Part shown: positions 7,520-18,248 of the stretch, in pieces | Layout: every line of letters starts with the position of its first letter | Numbering within the stretch: the stretch's first letter is position 1 | NCBI GenBank assembly: GCA_947475445.1 | Contig: CANJLC010000008.1 | Location: 16,064-80,063 of the forward strand | DNA from: Alphaproteobacteria bacterium | GTDB lineage: Bacteria > Pseudomonadota > Alphaproteobacteria > Micropepsales > Micropepsaceae | Length of the DNA stretch: 64,000 nt | Direction of reading: 5' to 3' | Made by a program: the position numbers and the translations under genes | The notes under the pieces: model-generated | Database searches by the model: none | Told to the model about the DNA's origin: nothing | Seen by the model: only the letters and a program-made list of their open reading frames with translations

Positions 7520-8451
7520 GCCGCACCCGCCCCGGATTCCACGCCCGTAAGCGCTTTGGCGAAATTTTCGGCATTGAACGGCATCAGATCATCCTCACCT
7601 TCGCCCACCCCGATAAAGTGGACGGGCAGTCCCGATTTCGCCGCCAGCGCCACCAATATGCCGCCCTTGGCGGTGCCGTCGAGCTTGGTCATGATCAGCC
7701 CGGTGAGCGGAACCGAGGCGCCAAAGGCTTCGACCTGTGAAATGGCGTTCTGGCCGGTGGTGGCGTCCAGTACCAGCAGCACCGCATGGGGGCTGCTTGC
7801 GTCCAGTTTCTTGATCACCCGGGCGATCTTCTCCAGTTCCGCCATCAGGTCACTCTTGTTCTGCAGCCGTCCGGCAGTGTCGATCAAAAGAACGTCGCTG
7901 CCGGCAAGGCGCGCCTTTTCCAGTGCCTCGAAGGCCAGCCCTGCGGCATCGCCGCCCGGCCTGGTGGCGACAAAATCGGCGCCGGCCCGCTTGGCCCACA
8001 CGCCCAATTGCTCAATCGCGGCGGCGCGGAAGGTATCGCCCGCCGCCAGCATGACCTTGTGGCCCTCCAGTCCCAACCGGCGGGCCAGCTTGCCGATGGT
8101 GGTGGTCTTGCCGGTGCCGTTGACGCCGGCCACCAGGATGACAAAGGGCTTCTTGCCGCCGTCAATCAGCAGCGGCTTTTCAATCTTGCGCAGCTGCGCT
8201 GCGATTTCGCCTGCCAGCAGGGCGCGCAATTCGCCGCCCTCTATTTCCGCGTCATAGCGGTTCCTGGCCACCGCCTGCGCCAGGGCATGGGCCTGGGCTG
8301 ATCCCATGTCGCTGCGGATCAGGGTTTCCTCCAGCTCGGCGATGGTGGCGGCGTCCAGCTTTTTCTTGGTGAAAAAACCCGACAGCCCGGACGCGGACTT
8401 GGCCAAACCGCTTTTCAGGCGCGTGAACAGGCCCGGCTTGTCTTCACTCAT
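7516..8451 (-). CDS. ftsY: Signal recognition particle receptor FtsY
   Basis: The receptor GTPase that docks SRP-ribosome complexes at the inner membrane. The 311-residue protein contains the N and G domains with almost no acidic A domain: P-loop GVNGTGKTTTIGK near residue 110, then DTAGRLQNKSDLM, and TKLDGTAKGG before the C-terminal helix. An amphipathic basic N-terminus (LFTRLKSGLAKSASGLSGFF) probably binds membrane. It overlaps mtaB (ATGA). Its partner ffh lies 4.5 kb away on the other strand. Confidence 0.95.
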   Translation of the reverse strand: MSEDKPGLFTRLKSGLAKSASGLSGFFTKKKLDAATIAELEETLIRSDMGSAQAHALAQAVARNRYDAEIEGGELRALLAGEIAAQLRKIEKPLLIDGGKKPFVILVAGVNGTGKTTTIGKLARRLGLEGHKVMLAAGDTFRAAAIEQLGVWAKRAGADFVATRPGGDAAGLAFEALEKARLAGSDVLLIDTAGRLQNKSDLMAELEKIARVIKKLDASSPHAVLLVLDATTGQNAISQVEAFGASVPLTGLIMTKLDGTAKGGILVALAAKSGLPVHFIGVGEGEDDLMPFNAENFAKALTGVESGAGAA

Positions 8452-9767
8452 GGCGCGCCTACCAGATGGTCTACCGTGACCGCGGTGATGCGCACCGGGA
8501 TGATGCTGCCGCGCAAGGGCCCAGCGCCGACACGGACCGGGGCAAAGCAGGGGGTGTGGCCCTTGCCGCCTTTTTCCACCAGCACCTGCTGGATGCTGCC
8601 CGACAGTGATTGCAGATGCGCCGCCCGCACGGCCTCACCCTTGGCCCGCAGGCGCGCCGCGCGTTCCCTGGCCAGGGCGCGGCCTTGCTGCGGCATGCGC
8701 GCCGCGGGGGTGCCGGCGCGCGGCGAAAAGGGAAAGACATGCAGGCTGGAAAAGCCCGCCTCATCCACCAGCGCAACGCTATTTTCGAACATGGCCTCGC
8801 TTTCGGTGGGAAAGCCGGTGATGAAATCGGCGCTGAACGCCGCACCGGGCCGCAAGCGGCGGACGCTTTCACAAAATGCGATCGTATCGGCGCGCGAATG
8901 GCGGCGCTTCATGCGCTTCAGGATGAGGTCATCGCCCGACTGGGCCGACAGGTGGAAATGCGGCATCAGCCTTTCTTCTTCGGCAATGGCGGCCAGCAGC
9001 GCCGCATCCGGCACGATGGAATCCAGCGAGGACAATCGCAATCTTTTGACCCCAGGCACCAGCTTTAAGATCTTCCGCACCAGCGCGCCCAGCGACGGCG
9101 CGCCGGGAAGGTCCTTGCCATAGGAAGAAATATCAACGCCCGTCAGCACAATCTCGGCAAAGCCTTTTTCGCTCAGACGCCGCGCCTCGGCGACAATTTC
9201 CCCCATGCCGACGCTGCGCGAATTTCCCCGGCCATAGGGAATGATGCAGAACGTGCAGCGATGGTCGCAGCCATTCTGGATCTGCAGGAAGGCGCGGGTC
9301 TGGCCGTCGAAATGCTCCACCATCTGGGCGGCGGTTTCGCGCAAGGCCATGATGTCATTGACGCGCACCCGCTCGGACATGCCAAATGCGCCATAGCTTT
9401 CCGCCTTCAGCTTTTCCGCATTGCCCAGCACCTGGTCCACTTCCGGCATGGCGGCGTAAGTCTGCGGCTCACTTTGCGCGGCGCAGCCGGTGACGATGAT
9501 GCGCAAGCCCGGGCGCGTCCGCCTGAGCCTGCGAATGGCCTGGCGCGATTGGCGAACCGCTTCGGCCGTCACGGCGCAGGTATTGACCACCACGGCCCCT
9601 TGCAGCTGCGCCTCGCCGGCGCGGGCCTTGATGGCTTCGCTCTCATAGGCATTGAGGCGGCAGCCGAAGGTCACAACTTCAACATTTTGGATGGTCGCAT
9701 CGCCGGACGGAAAACCGGCGGCCGTTCGCACACTGTCGCTACGAACTCCTGGCGATGCTCCAGTCAT
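8448..9767 (-). CDS. mtaB: tRNA t6A37 methylthiotransferase MtaB
   Basis: A radical-SAM enzyme that converts t6A37 to ms2t6A37 in ANN-decoding tRNAs. It has an N-terminal methylthiotransferase domain (VVTFGCRLNAYESEAI, NTCAVTAEA), the radical SAM cluster motif CDHRCTFCIIPYGRGNSR with three cysteines, and a C-terminal TRAM-like region. CRLN instead of CQMN after the first cysteine places it with MtaB rather than MiaB or RimO. It is 439 aa from the ATG overlapping the dapF stop; the first ~25 residues are extra, so a start further in is possible. Confidence 0.9.
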   Translation of the reverse strand: MTGASPGVRSDSVRTAAGFPSGDATIQNVEVVTFGCRLNAYESEAIKARAGEAQLQGAVVVNTCAVTAEAVRQSRQAIRRLRRTRPGLRIIVTGCAAQSEPQTYAAMPEVDQVLGNAEKLKAESYGAFGMSERVRVNDIMALRETAAQMVEHFDGQTRAFLQIQNGCDHRCTFCIIPYGRGNSRSVGMGEIVAEARRLSEKGFAEIVLTGVDISSYGKDLPGAPSLGALVRKILKLVPGVKRLRLSSLDSIVPDAALLAAIAEEERLMPHFHLSAQSGDDLILKRMKRRHSRADTIAFCESVRRLRPGAAFSADFITGFPTESEAMFENSVALVDEAGFSSLHVFPFSPRAGTPAARMPQQGRALARERAARLRAKGEAVRAAHLQSLSGSIQQVLVEKGGKGHTPCFAPVRVGAGPLRGSIIPVRITAVTVDHLVGAP

Positions 9768-10591
9768 AATTTTTCCAGGTCAACTTCGCCGGTAAAGCTG
9801 GTGACGCCCGGCCCCGTCATCAGCACATGGCCGTCTTCCTCGCGCCATTCCAGTGTCAGGGGACCGCCATCCAGGATCAATTCCACCTTGCGCTCCACCA
9901 ACCCCTTGCGGATGGCGGCCACGGCCGTGGCGGCGGCGCCGGTGCCGCAGGCCAGCGTAATGCCCACGCCGCGCTCCCACACCCGCATGCGGATGCGGCT
10001 GCGGTCCAGCACCTGGGCGAATTCGACATTGACCCGCTGCGGGAACAAGGGATGCTTTTCGATCAGGGGCCCGATATGGGCCACGGGCGCGCGCCCCGCA
10101 TCGCCCACGAACAGAATGCAGTGCGGATTGCCCATGGAGGCGGCGCTGGCGGTGATGCTGCGGCCTTCCAGGTCGAACTGGAACTGGGTTGTATCCTTGT
10201 GCTCGGCCAGCGGCACGTCCTTCCAGTCCAGCCCCGGCGCGTCCATATCCACCATGACCAGCCCCTTGCCGGCGTCGCTGCACACCAGCGACCCGGCATT
10301 GCTGGCCAGCCGCACGCGGCCAAGGCCGCGCTCATCCATCAAGAGCCGGGCGACACAGCGTGTGGCGTTGCCGCAGGCGCTCACTTCGCTGCCATCGGCA
10401 TTGAAGAAGCGCAAAAGGGCGTCGGCGCTGGTGCCGCCGGGCAGGATCAGCACCACCGTGTCGCAGCCAATGCCGAAATGCCGGTCCGCCACCCGCTTGG
10501 CGCAATCGGGCGTCAGCGAAATGGCCTGCGTCCGCGCGTCAAAGACGGCGAAATCATTGCCCAGGCCTTGCATTTTGCGGAACGGAACCAT
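9764..10591 (-). CDS. dapF: Diaminopimelate epimerase
   Basis: Interconverts LL- and meso-diaminopimelate for lysine and peptidoglycan synthesis. The two catalytic cysteines are in ACGNATRCVARLLM and LACGTGAAATAVAAI, and the N-terminal substrate motif is KMQGLGNDFAVFDAR. The 275-residue form starting MVPFRKMQGLG matches the usual family length; an upstream in-frame start at 10654 adds 21 residues with no family resemblance. It leads the dapF-mtaB-ftsY-yciB chain of four-base overlaps. Confidence 0.93.
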   Translation of the reverse strand: MVPFRKMQGLGNDFAVFDARTQAISLTPDCAKRVADRHFGIGCDTVVLILPGGTSADALLRFFNADGSEVSACGNATRCVARLLMDERGLGRVRLASNAGSLVCSDAGKGLVMVDMDAPGLDWKDVPLAEHKDTTQFQFDLEGRSITASAASMGNPHCILFVGDAGRAPVAHIGPLIEKHPLFPQRVNVEFAQVLDRSRIRMRVWERGVGITLACGTGAAATAVAAIRKGLVERKVELILDGGPLTLEWREEDGHVLMTGPGVTSFTGEVDLEKL

Positions 10592-10702
10592 GCCGGGCCT
10601 TATATGGTGTTGTGGCGGGATTTGCCATTGCCAGCTTATGCCAAATTCGCGCAAAGCTGCCCTTCCGTCTTGTCATGCTCGCCTTTTTGAGGAGCCTTCG
10701 CC

Positions 10703-12700
10703 GTGACCCTTGATGATCCCCATGCCTGGCTGGAAGACGTCCATGGGCAAAAGCCCCTGGCCTGGGTGGCGCAGCAGAACAAAAAAGCGCTGGACATCCT
10801 GAAGGCCGATCCGCGCTACCAGGAATATTACGACAGCATCCTGTCGGTGCTGGACGCCACGGATCGCATTCCCTTCGGCCGCCTGGATCACGGCCATGTC
10901 TATAATTTCTGGCAGGACGCGCAACATCCCAAGGGCCTGTGGCGGCGCGCAAGCACGGCCGAATACCAGAAGGCTGCGCCCGGCTGGGAAGTTCTGCTGG
11001 ACATCGATGCGCTGGCGAAAGCGGAAAACGAGAATTGGGTTTTTTCGGGCGCCGAGCGCAGTCCCGGTGAAACGCGCTGCCTGCTGCGCCTGTCGCGCGG
11101 CGGCACCGATGCGGTGGTGATCCGCGAATATGATCTCGGCATGAAAAAATTCCTCGCCGATGGCTTTGCCCTGCCGGACGCCAAGTCGGACGCCACCTAC
11201 CTGGACGACGACACGGTGCTGTTCGCCACTGCCGCCGACGGCGCCACCACATCTTCCTATGCCCGCATCGTGCGGCAATGGAGGCGCGGCACGCCTGTTT
11301 CATCGGCCGCCATGGTTTATGAAGGCGAAGTGTCGGATGTCGGCTCTTCCGCCGCGGTGTTTCACGCCAGAGAAGGCAATTATGCCGTCATCATCCGGTC
11401 TGTCAGTTTTTTCGAGGCGGATTATTTCGCGCTGGAAAATGGCGCGGCGCGGAAATTGCCGCTGCCGCGTTCCGCCGACTTGAAGGCGTGGCTGGTAGGG
11501 TCGCTGATCGTCACCCTGCGTGAGGACTACACGGACCCCGGCAGCGGCAAGATTTTCGCCAAGGGCGCGCTGGTGGCATTTCGCGAAGGCCAGGCGCCGC
11601 AGATCGTCTATCAGCCCGGCCCGCGCGGCAGTGTCGAAAGCGTGGCTTCGGGCCAGGGCAAGCTCTATGCCGCCATCACCGACAATGTGATCGGCGCGGT
11701 GCATGTTTTCACGCCCGGTGCCGATGGATGGGACAGCGTCGTGCTGCCGCTGCCCGGTGCCGGCTCGGCGGATATCGTCTCCACCAATGATTTCGGGCCC
11801 CAGGTGCTGCTCCGGTTCGAAAATTATCTCACGCCCGCCACGCTGTATTTCGAGGATGGCAGCGGCGCCCCCCGGCCGATCAAGTCGTTGCCGGCGCGGT
11901 TCGATGCCTCCGGCCTTGTCACCGGGCAATTCGAGGCGACGTCAAAGGACGGCACGAAAATCCCCTATTTCGTGACGCGCCCGAAAAACCTGGCCGGCCC
12001 CGCGCCTGCCGTGCTGTACGGCTATGGCGGCTTCGAGGTTTCGCTCACGCCGGGCTATTCCGCCAATTTCGGGCGGCTGTGGCTCAGCAAGTGCGGCATC
12101 TATGTGGTGGCGAATATCCGGGGCGGCGGCGAGTTCGGTCCTGCCTGGCATGATGCGGCGCTGAAAATGAACCGCCAGCGCGCCTTTGACGATTTCGCCG
12201 CCGTGGCGGCGGACCTGCAAAGCCGCGGCCTGACCACGCCGGCGCAGCTGGGCATCATGGGCGGCTCCAATGGCGGGCTGCTGGTCTCCACCGTGATGAC
12301 GCAGATACCGGAAAAACTTGGCGCGGTGGTCTGCCAGGTGCCGCTGATCGACATGATCGCCTACACCCATATCGGCGCCGGCACTTCCTGGGTGGGCGAA
12401 TATGGCGATCCGGCCGATCCGAAAATGCGCGACTATATTCTCACCTATTCGCCGTACCAGAATGTGAAAAAGGGCGTGAAATACCCGCCGGTGTTTTTCG
12501 TCACCGCCACCTCCGACGACCGGGTTTCCCCGGTGCATGCCCGCAAGATGGCGGCGCGGATGGAGAGCCAGGGCCATGAGGTGCTGTTCTACGAAAACAC
12601 CGATGGCGGCCACGCCGCCGCCGCCGACCACAAGCAAAACGCGGAAATGTGGGCCCTCAGCTTCGTCTATCTGGCGCAAAAACTCGGTTTAAAGCCGTAA
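10703..12700 (+). CDS. Prolyl oligopeptidase family (S9A) serine peptidase
   Basis: A 665-residue protein with an N-terminal beta-propeller and a C-terminal alpha/beta-hydrolase domain. The nucleophile Ser522 is in MGGSNGGLLV, the acid in ATSDDRVSP and the histidine in DGGHAAAADH. The N-terminus DDPHAWLEDVHGQKPLAWV is typical of prolyl endopeptidases. There is no signal peptide, so it probably acts in the cytoplasm on short proline-containing peptides. The GTG start follows GAGGAG at 10689-10694. It stands alone, divergent from dapF. Confidence 0.9.
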   Translation: MTLDDPHAWLEDVHGQKPLAWVAQQNKKALDILKADPRYQEYYDSILSVLDATDRIPFGRLDHGHVYNFWQDAQHPKGLWRRASTAEYQKAAPGWEVLLDIDALAKAENENWVFSGAERSPGETRCLLRLSRGGTDAVVIREYDLGMKKFLADGFALPDAKSDATYLDDDTVLFATAADGATTSSYARIVRQWRRGTPVSSAAMVYEGEVSDVGSSAAVFHAREGNYAVIIRSVSFFEADYFALENGAARKLPLPRSADLKAWLVGSLIVTLREDYTDPGSGKIFAKGALVAFREGQAPQIVYQPGPRGSVESVASGQGKLYAAITDNVIGAVHVFTPGADGWDSVVLPLPGAGSADIVSTNDFGPQVLLRFENYLTPATLYFEDGSGAPRPIKSLPARFDASGLVTGQFEATSKDGTKIPYFVTRPKNLAGPAPAVLYGYGGFEVSLTPGYSANFGRLWLSKCGIYVVANIRGGGEFGPAWHDAALKMNRQRAFDDFAAVAADLQSRGLTTPAQLGIMGGSNGGLLVSTVMTQIPEKLGAVVCQVPLIDMIAYTHIGAGTSWVGEYGDPADPKMRDYILTYSPYQNVKKGVKYPPVFFVTATSDDRVSPVHARKMAARMESQGHEVLFYENTDGGHAAAADHKQNAEMWALSFVYLAQKLGLKP

Positions 12701-12742
12701 ATTTGACTTTTCCGGCTCCAAAAGCCTAAAACCCGGCCATTC

Positions 12743-12900
12743 CGGAAAGACCAAAGGCCTTTCCGGTCCCCCGCCTGGCGCGGGGGATCGACCCCAGGCA
12801 GCGCAGGTGCGCCCCCTGGGGCGAAGTGCGTTGGCCGTAGGCCACGAAATGGTCCGGTGGACCATTTCGAGCAATGAGCGCTGCGAGCTTGGGCGAGCAG
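12743..12900. repeat. Cluster of palindromes upstream of ffh
   Basis: Three dyads in 130 bases: CCGGAAAG/CTTTCCGG (12743-12750, 12760-12767), TCCCCCGC/GCGGGGGA (12768-12775, 12781-12788) and the 11-bp arms CGAAATGGTCC/GGACCATTTCG (12845-12855, 12859-12869). They are followed by GCTGCGAGCTTGGGCGAGCA near 12880-12900, nearly repeated upstream of the cyclo-ligase at about 41500. It may act as terminator structure for the peptidase gene or be a mobile intergenic repeat. Confidence 0.65.
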
Positions 12901-12925
12901 CAGGGTGTTTTTTTGGAGTTTGTGG

Positions 12926-14302
12926 TTGTTCGAGAATCTTCAATCCCGCCTCGGCGGCGTATTCGACAAGCTTCGCGGGCGCGGCGCGCTCAGCGAGGCT
13001 GATGTCGATTCCGCCCTGGCCGAAGTGCGCACCGCCCTGATCGACGCCGACGTGTCGCTGCCGGTGGTGAAGGATTTCATCGACAAGGTTCGCCCCCGCG
13101 CCATCGGCGAAAATGTCATCCGCTCGGTCAGCCCGGGCCAGCAGGTCATCAAGATCGTCCATGACGTGCTGGTGGAAACCCTGGGCAGCGACAATGCCGC
13201 CCTCAATCTGGGCTCGCCCCCCGCGCCCATCCTGATGGTCGGCCTGCAGGGCTCGGGCAAGACCACCACCAGCGCCAAGCTCGGCCTGCTGCTGCAGACA
13301 AAGGAAAAAAAGCGCGTGCTGATGGCCTCGCTGGACGTCAATCGTCCCGCCGCCATGGAACAGCTGCGCGTGCTGGGCGAACAGGCCGGCATTGCCACCC
13401 TTCCCATTGTTGCGGGCCAGGACCCCGTCGCCATCGCCAAGCGCGCCTTGGCCAGCGCCAAGGTCGGCGGCTATGACGTCCTCATTCTCGACACCGCCGG
13501 CCGCCAGTCGATTGACGAGCAGCTGATGACCGAAGTGGCCGCCATCAAGGCCGCCACCAATCCCCACGAAACCCTGCTGGTGGCCGACAGCCTCACCGGC
13601 CAGGACGCCGTGAACATCGCGAAGAATTTCAACGACCGCGTCGCGCTGTCGGGCATCATCCTCACCCGCGTCGATGGCGATGGCCGCGGCGGCGCCGCGC
13701 TTTCCATGCGCGCCGTCACCGGCGCCCCCATCAAGTTCCTCGGCGCCGGCGAAAAGCTGGATGCGCTGGAAGCCTTTCATCCCGCCCGCGTTGCGGCCCG
13801 CATTTTGGATATGGGCGATGTCGTGTCGCTGGTGGAAAAGGCCAGCGAGACGCTGGACAAGGAAGAAGCCGAAAAGCTCGCCGCCAAGATGAAGAAAGGG
13901 TCGTTCGACATGAACGACCTCAAATCGCAACTGAACCAGATGAAGAAGCTGGGCGGCATGAAGGGCGTGCTGGGCATGCTGCCGGGCGTGGGCAAGATCA
14001 AGGGCCAGCTGGAAGCCGCCGGCCTCGACGACCGCATCCTCACCCGCCAGGAAGCGATCATTTCCTCCATGACCAGGCAGGAGCGCGTGGATCCCGATGT
14101 GATCAACGGCTCGCGCAGGAAACGCATCGCCGCCGGCTCCGGCGTGGATGTCAGCGAGGTCAACAAGCTTCTGAAAATGCACCGCCAGATGGCGGACATG
14201 ATGAAGAAAGTGGGCAAGGGCGGCCGCATGCCGCAAATGCCCGGCATGGGCGGCGGGTTGCCCGGTGGATTACCGCCCGGAATCTTTCCGGGTCGGCGTT
14301 GA
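12926..14302 (+). CDS. ffh: Signal recognition particle protein Ffh
   Basis: The SRP54 GTPase that binds signal sequences and 4.5S RNA. N domain FENLQSRLGGVFDKLRGRG, P-loop GLQGSGKTTTSAKL, DTAGRQSIDEQLM, TRVDGDGRGGAAL, and a methionine-rich M domain ending in PQMPGMGGGLPGG are all present; length 458 aa. The start is a TTG at 12926 with GGAG seven bases upstream, giving the family N-terminus; a GTG at 12905 is in frame but poorly placed. First gene of the ffh-rpsP-rimM-trmD-rplS operon. Confidence 0.95.
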   Translation: MFENLQSRLGGVFDKLRGRGALSEADVDSALAEVRTALIDADVSLPVVKDFIDKVRPRAIGENVIRSVSPGQQVIKIVHDVLVETLGSDNAALNLGSPPAPILMVGLQGSGKTTTSAKLGLLLQTKEKKRVLMASLDVNRPAAMEQLRVLGEQAGIATLPIVAGQDPVAIAKRALASAKVGGYDVLILDTAGRQSIDEQLMTEVAAIKAATNPHETLLVADSLTGQDAVNIAKNFNDRVALSGIILTRVDGDGRGGAALSMRAVTGAPIKFLGAGEKLDALEAFHPARVAARILDMGDVVSLVEKASETLDKEEAEKLAAKMKKGSFDMNDLKSQLNQMKKLGGMKGVLGMLPGVGKIKGQLEAAGLDDRILTRQEAIISSMTRQERVDPDVINGSRRKRIAAGSGVDVSEVNKLLKMHRQMADMMKKVGKGGRMPQMPGMGGGLPGGLPPGIFPGRR

Positions 14303-14332
14303 TTTAGGTCTTTAACAGCAAGGAAAAACACA

Positions 14333-14701
14333 ATGGCACTTCGTATTCGTCTGGCGCGCGGCGGCACCAAGAAACGCCCGCATTACAATATCGTGATCTC
14401 GGATTCGCGTTCGCCCCGTGACGGCCGCTTCATCCAGAAGATCGGCTTCTACAATCCGCTGCTGCCGTCGGACCATGCCGACCGCCTCAAGCTCGATCTC
14501 GACGCCGCCAAGGCCTGGATTGCCAAGGGCGCCGTGGCCTCCGACCGCGTGCACAAGTTTCTCGCCAAGTCCGGCCTGGTGAAGGCGCGCATCCACGCCA
14601 ATCCGCAAAAGGCCCAGCCCAAGAAGAAGGCGCAGGAACGCGCGGCCGCGAACGCCGCCGCCGCCGCTGCTCCGGCTGCCGAAGAAGCGCCGGCCTCCTA
14701 A
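14333..14701 (+). CDS. rpsP: 30S ribosomal protein S16
   Basis: A 122-residue protein starting [20 protein letters not shown], with the S16 signature [15 protein letters not shown], and a lysine/alanine-rich C-terminal extension ending in an Ala-rich tail, as in many alphaproteobacteria. S16 binds the 5' domain of 16S rRNA during assembly. It lies 30 bases after ffh and is directly abutted by rimM. Confidence 0.96.
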   Translation: MALRIRLARGGTKKRPHYNIVISDSRSPRDGRFIQKIGFYNPLLPSDHADRLKLDLDAAKAWIAKGAVASDRVHKFLAKSGLVKARIHANPQKAQPKKKAQERAAANAAAAAAPAAEEAPAS

Positions 14702-15220
14702 TTGGCCGGCGACGTTCTTCTTGCCGCCGTGATCGGCGCGCAGGGCCTCAAGGGTGCCGTGAAGACCAAGGTCTTCACCGCTTCGCCTGAGGCGCTTTCG
14801 CGCTATGCGGTGCTGCATGACAAGAACGGCAAGAGGTTCGAGATCACCGCTTTTCGCCCGGGCAAACCGGGCGAGGCGGTGATGTCGTTTCAGGGCGTCG
14901 ACACGCGCGAAGCGGCGGAAGCCCTGAAAGGCACCCAGCTTTTCGTCGCCCGCGATAAGCTGCCCGAGCCCGATGAGGAAGAATTCTACCATGCCGATTT
15001 GATCGGCCTGGAAGCGCGCGACAGCGAGGGCCGCGTCATAGGCAAGGTCACCAGCATCCACAATTTCGGCGCCGGCGACGTGATCGAGATCACGCGTGCC
15101 GACGGCGACACGGTGCTGCTGGCCTTCACGCGCGAGACCGTGCCGCATATCGATATTCCCGGCGGACATATCCTGGTGGCGGTGCCGGAAGACGATGAGG
15201 CAGGCGACCATGTCGAATAG
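14702..15220 (+). CDS. rimM: 16S rRNA processing protein RimM
   Basis: A 172-residue ribosome maturation factor for the 30S head. It has the N-terminal RimM barrel ([19 protein letters not shown]) and a C-terminal PRC-like barrel ([36 protein letters not shown]). It binds S19. A TTG directly after the rpsP stop is the only sensible start, suggesting translational coupling. Its 3' end overlaps trmD by 11 bases. Confidence 0.93.
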   Translation: MAGDVLLAAVIGAQGLKGAVKTKVFTASPEALSRYAVLHDKNGKRFEITAFRPGKPGEAVMSFQGVDTREAAEALKGTQLFVARDKLPEPDEEEFYHADLIGLEARDSEGRVIGKVTSIHNFGAGDVIEITRADGDTVLLAFTRETVPHIDIPGGHILVAVPEDDEAGDHVE

Positions 15221-15923
15221 CTGGCAAGCCACCATCTTCACCCTCTTTCCCGAAATGTTTCCCGGGCCGCTGGGCATCTCGCTCTTGGGCAAGGCGCTCT
15301 CGAACAATCTGTGGTCGCTGGAGGTGCGCGATATCCGCGACCACGGCCTTGGCAAGCATCGCACGGTGGATGACAGCCCGGCCGGCGGCGGTCCCGGCAT
15401 GGTGATGCGCGCCGATGTGGCCGCAGCCGCCATTGATGCTGTCCCGCGGGGTGACCGGCCCCTGATCTATCTTTCGCCGCGCGGCGCGCCCCTGACACAG
15501 GCGCGTGTCCGCAGGCTGGCGGACGGCCCCGGCGCCATCCTGCTCTGCGGCCGCTTTGAGGGCCTGGACGAGCGGGTGATCGCGGCCCGCGCCATCGAGG
15601 AAGTCTCCCTGGGGGACTTCGTGCTGGCGGGAGGCGAGATTGCCGCCATGGCCCTGATCGAGGCCAGTGTCCGCCTGCTGCCCGGTGTGCTTGGGGCGGC
15701 CGCTTCCACCCAGGAGGAAAGCTTCTCGGCGGGCCTGCTGGAATATCCGCAATTCACCCGGCCGCAGGATTTCGAGGGAAAAACCATCCCGGAAGTCCTA
15801 AACAACGGAAATCATTCAGAAATCGCCAAATGGCGGCAGGCCCAGTCCGAAGCCCTGACCCGGGCGCGGCGCCCCGACCTGTGGTCCCTGCACCAAAAGG
15901 GCTCTTTTCCCTTTGAAAAGTAA
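15210..15923 (+). CDS. trmD: tRNA (guanine37-N1)-methyltransferase TrmD
   Basis: A SPOUT-class methyltransferase forming m1G37, which prevents frameshifting. The 237-residue protein has [15 protein letters not shown] at the N-terminus, [14 protein letters not shown], the knot region [10 protein letters not shown] and [13 protein letters not shown], and [13 protein letters not shown]. The ATG at 15210 gives the standard N-terminus; the frame is open further upstream inside rimM. Confidence 0.95.
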   Translation: MSNSWQATIFTLFPEMFPGPLGISLLGKALSNNLWSLEVRDIRDHGLGKHRTVDDSPAGGGPGMVMRADVAAAAIDAVPRGDRPLIYLSPRGAPLTQARVRRLADGPGAILLCGRFEGLDERVIAARAIEEVSLGDFVLAGGEIAAMALIEASVRLLPGVLGAAASTQEESFSAGLLEYPQFTRPQDFEGKTIPEVLNNGNHSEIAKWRQAQSEALTRARRPDLWSLHQKGSFPFEK

Positions 15924-15973
15924 GGGGGCTGGGCTATATGCCCGCCCTCATTCGCCGCCCGGAGACGACCAAA

Positions 15974-16387
15974 ATGAACCTGTTGCAGACCCTCGAAGCC
16001 GAACAGATGAAGGCCGTCCGGGCCAAGGCGCATCCCGAATTCCGCCCCGGCGACACCCTCAAGGTCAACGTCAAGGTCGTCGACGTCACCTATGACGAGA
16101 AGGCCAAGGCCAACAAGACGCGCGAACGCATCCAGGCCTTTGAAGGCGTCTGCATCGCCCGCCAGGGCCAGGGCCTGAACGAGAGCTTCACCGTCCGCAA
16201 GCTGTCCTATGGCGAAGGCGTGGAACGCGTTTTCCCGGTTTATTCGCCGCTGGTGGATTCGGTTGTCGTGGTGCGCAAGGGCAAGGTCCGCCGCGCCAAG
16301 CTCTATTATCTGCGTGGCCGCACCGGCAAGTCGGCGCGCATCTCCGAACGCACCGACAACGCCGCGACGGAAGCCGACGCCTCGTAA
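15974..16387 (+). CDS. rplS: 50S ribosomal protein L19
   Basis: A 137-residue protein located at the 30S-50S interface. [48 protein letters not shown] and [12 protein letters not shown] are the L19 core; a short charged tail follows. The ATG at 15974 has GGAG at 15961. Last gene of the ffh operon, with a terminator just downstream. Confidence 0.96.
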   Translation: MNLLQTLEAEQMKAVRAKAHPEFRPGDTLKVNVKVVDVTYDEKAKANKTRERIQAFEGVCIARQGQGLNESFTVRKLSYGEGVERVFPVYSPLVDSVVVVRKGKVRRAKLYYLRGRTGKSARISERTDNAATEADAS

Positions 16388-16425
16388 AAGCCGCGGAAAA
16401 CGGGCCTTTCCTGAACAAAGTGCAG

Positions 16426-16452
16426 AAAGCTCCGATTTTTCGGGGCTTTTTT
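16426..16452 (+). terminator. Terminator after rplS
   Basis: The inverted repeat AAAGCTCCGA / TCGGGGCTTT with a T-rich loop runs into a six-T tract, about 40 bases after the rplS stop. It is the likely end of the ffh-rplS operon. Confidence 0.75.
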
Positions 16453-16465
16453 GCTATCAGGGTGC

Positions 16466-16492
16466 TTGTAACCCCCGAAAATACAGTAAAAT
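16466..16492 (+). promoter_or_regulatory. Possible promoter for the HU-like gene
   Basis: TTGTAA (16466-16471) and TAAAAT (16487-16492) are spaced by 15 bases, between the rplS terminator and the start codon of the HU gene. The spacing is short, so this is weak. Confidence 0.3.
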
Positions 16493-16528
16493 CGGGCCTC
16501 CTAGTTGATTCGCAAGAGGGACACCCCA

Positions 16529-16831
16529 ATGGCCACTGCCGCAAAAGCAAAAGTTGAAACCGTTTCCACCCGCCAGCTCGCCAGCCAGCTCGCTGAAAAG
16601 CATGAGTTGTCGCAGAAGAGCGCCAACGCGCTGATCGAAGACACGATCGGCCTGATCACCAAGCACCTGAAGAAGGGCGCCCGCATCCGTCTCAATGGCC
16701 TCGGCATTCTCGTCGTGCGCAAGCGCGGTCCGCGCATGGGCCGCAATCCCGCGACCGGCGAAGCCATCAAGATCAAGGCGTCCAAGAAGGTCGCGTTCCG
16801 CGCCTCCAAGGAACTGAAGGAATCGATCTAA
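16529..16831 (+). CDS. HU-family DNA-binding protein
   Basis: A 100-residue nucleoid protein of the HU/IHF fold. It has a short alanine/lysine-rich N-terminal extension, the helical dimer core (TRQLASQLAEKHELSQKSANALIEDT), and the beta-arm with GRNPATGEAIKIKASKKVAFRASKEL. The PATG proline that intercalates in DNA is present. The ATG at 16529 follows AAGAGGG. It is monocistronic, flanked by terminators on both sides. Confidence 0.92.
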   Translation: MATAAKAKVETVSTRQLASQLAEKHELSQKSANALIEDTIGLITKHLKKGARIRLNGLGILVVRKRGPRMGRNPATGEAIKIKASKKVAFRASKELKESI

Positions 16832-16860
16832 GGATCGCTTTTCCTTAATTCGGAAAAGAA

Positions 16861-16893
16861 AAGCCGGGCTTCACAGCCCGGCTTTTTCTTTTT
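16861..16893 (+). terminator. Strong terminator after the HU-like gene
   Basis: AAGCCGGGCT - TCAC - AGCCCGGCTT is a perfect 10-bp stem with a four-base loop, followed by TTTCTTTTTT. A classical intrinsic terminator, 30 bases after the stop codon. Confidence 0.92.
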
Positions 16894-18106
<1,213 letters not shown>

Positions 18107-18135
18107 TAAGCCCTTTTCACTTTCCTATATTGCGC

Positions 18136-18172
18136 ACAGCGGCTGGAGCCTTCCGGCCGCTGTTGCTTTTTT
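18136..18172 (+). terminator. Terminator after mdh
   Basis: The arms ACAGCGGC (18136-18143) and GCCGCTGT (18156-18163) are followed by TGC and six T residues (18167-18172), 30 bases beyond the mdh stop. Confidence 0.85.
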
Positions 18173-18248
18173 GCCATCTTGTCACGGGACACCTGTTTTG
18201 AGACATTTTGATACAAATAGAGGTTTCCGGGGTCGGGGGGCCCAATCC

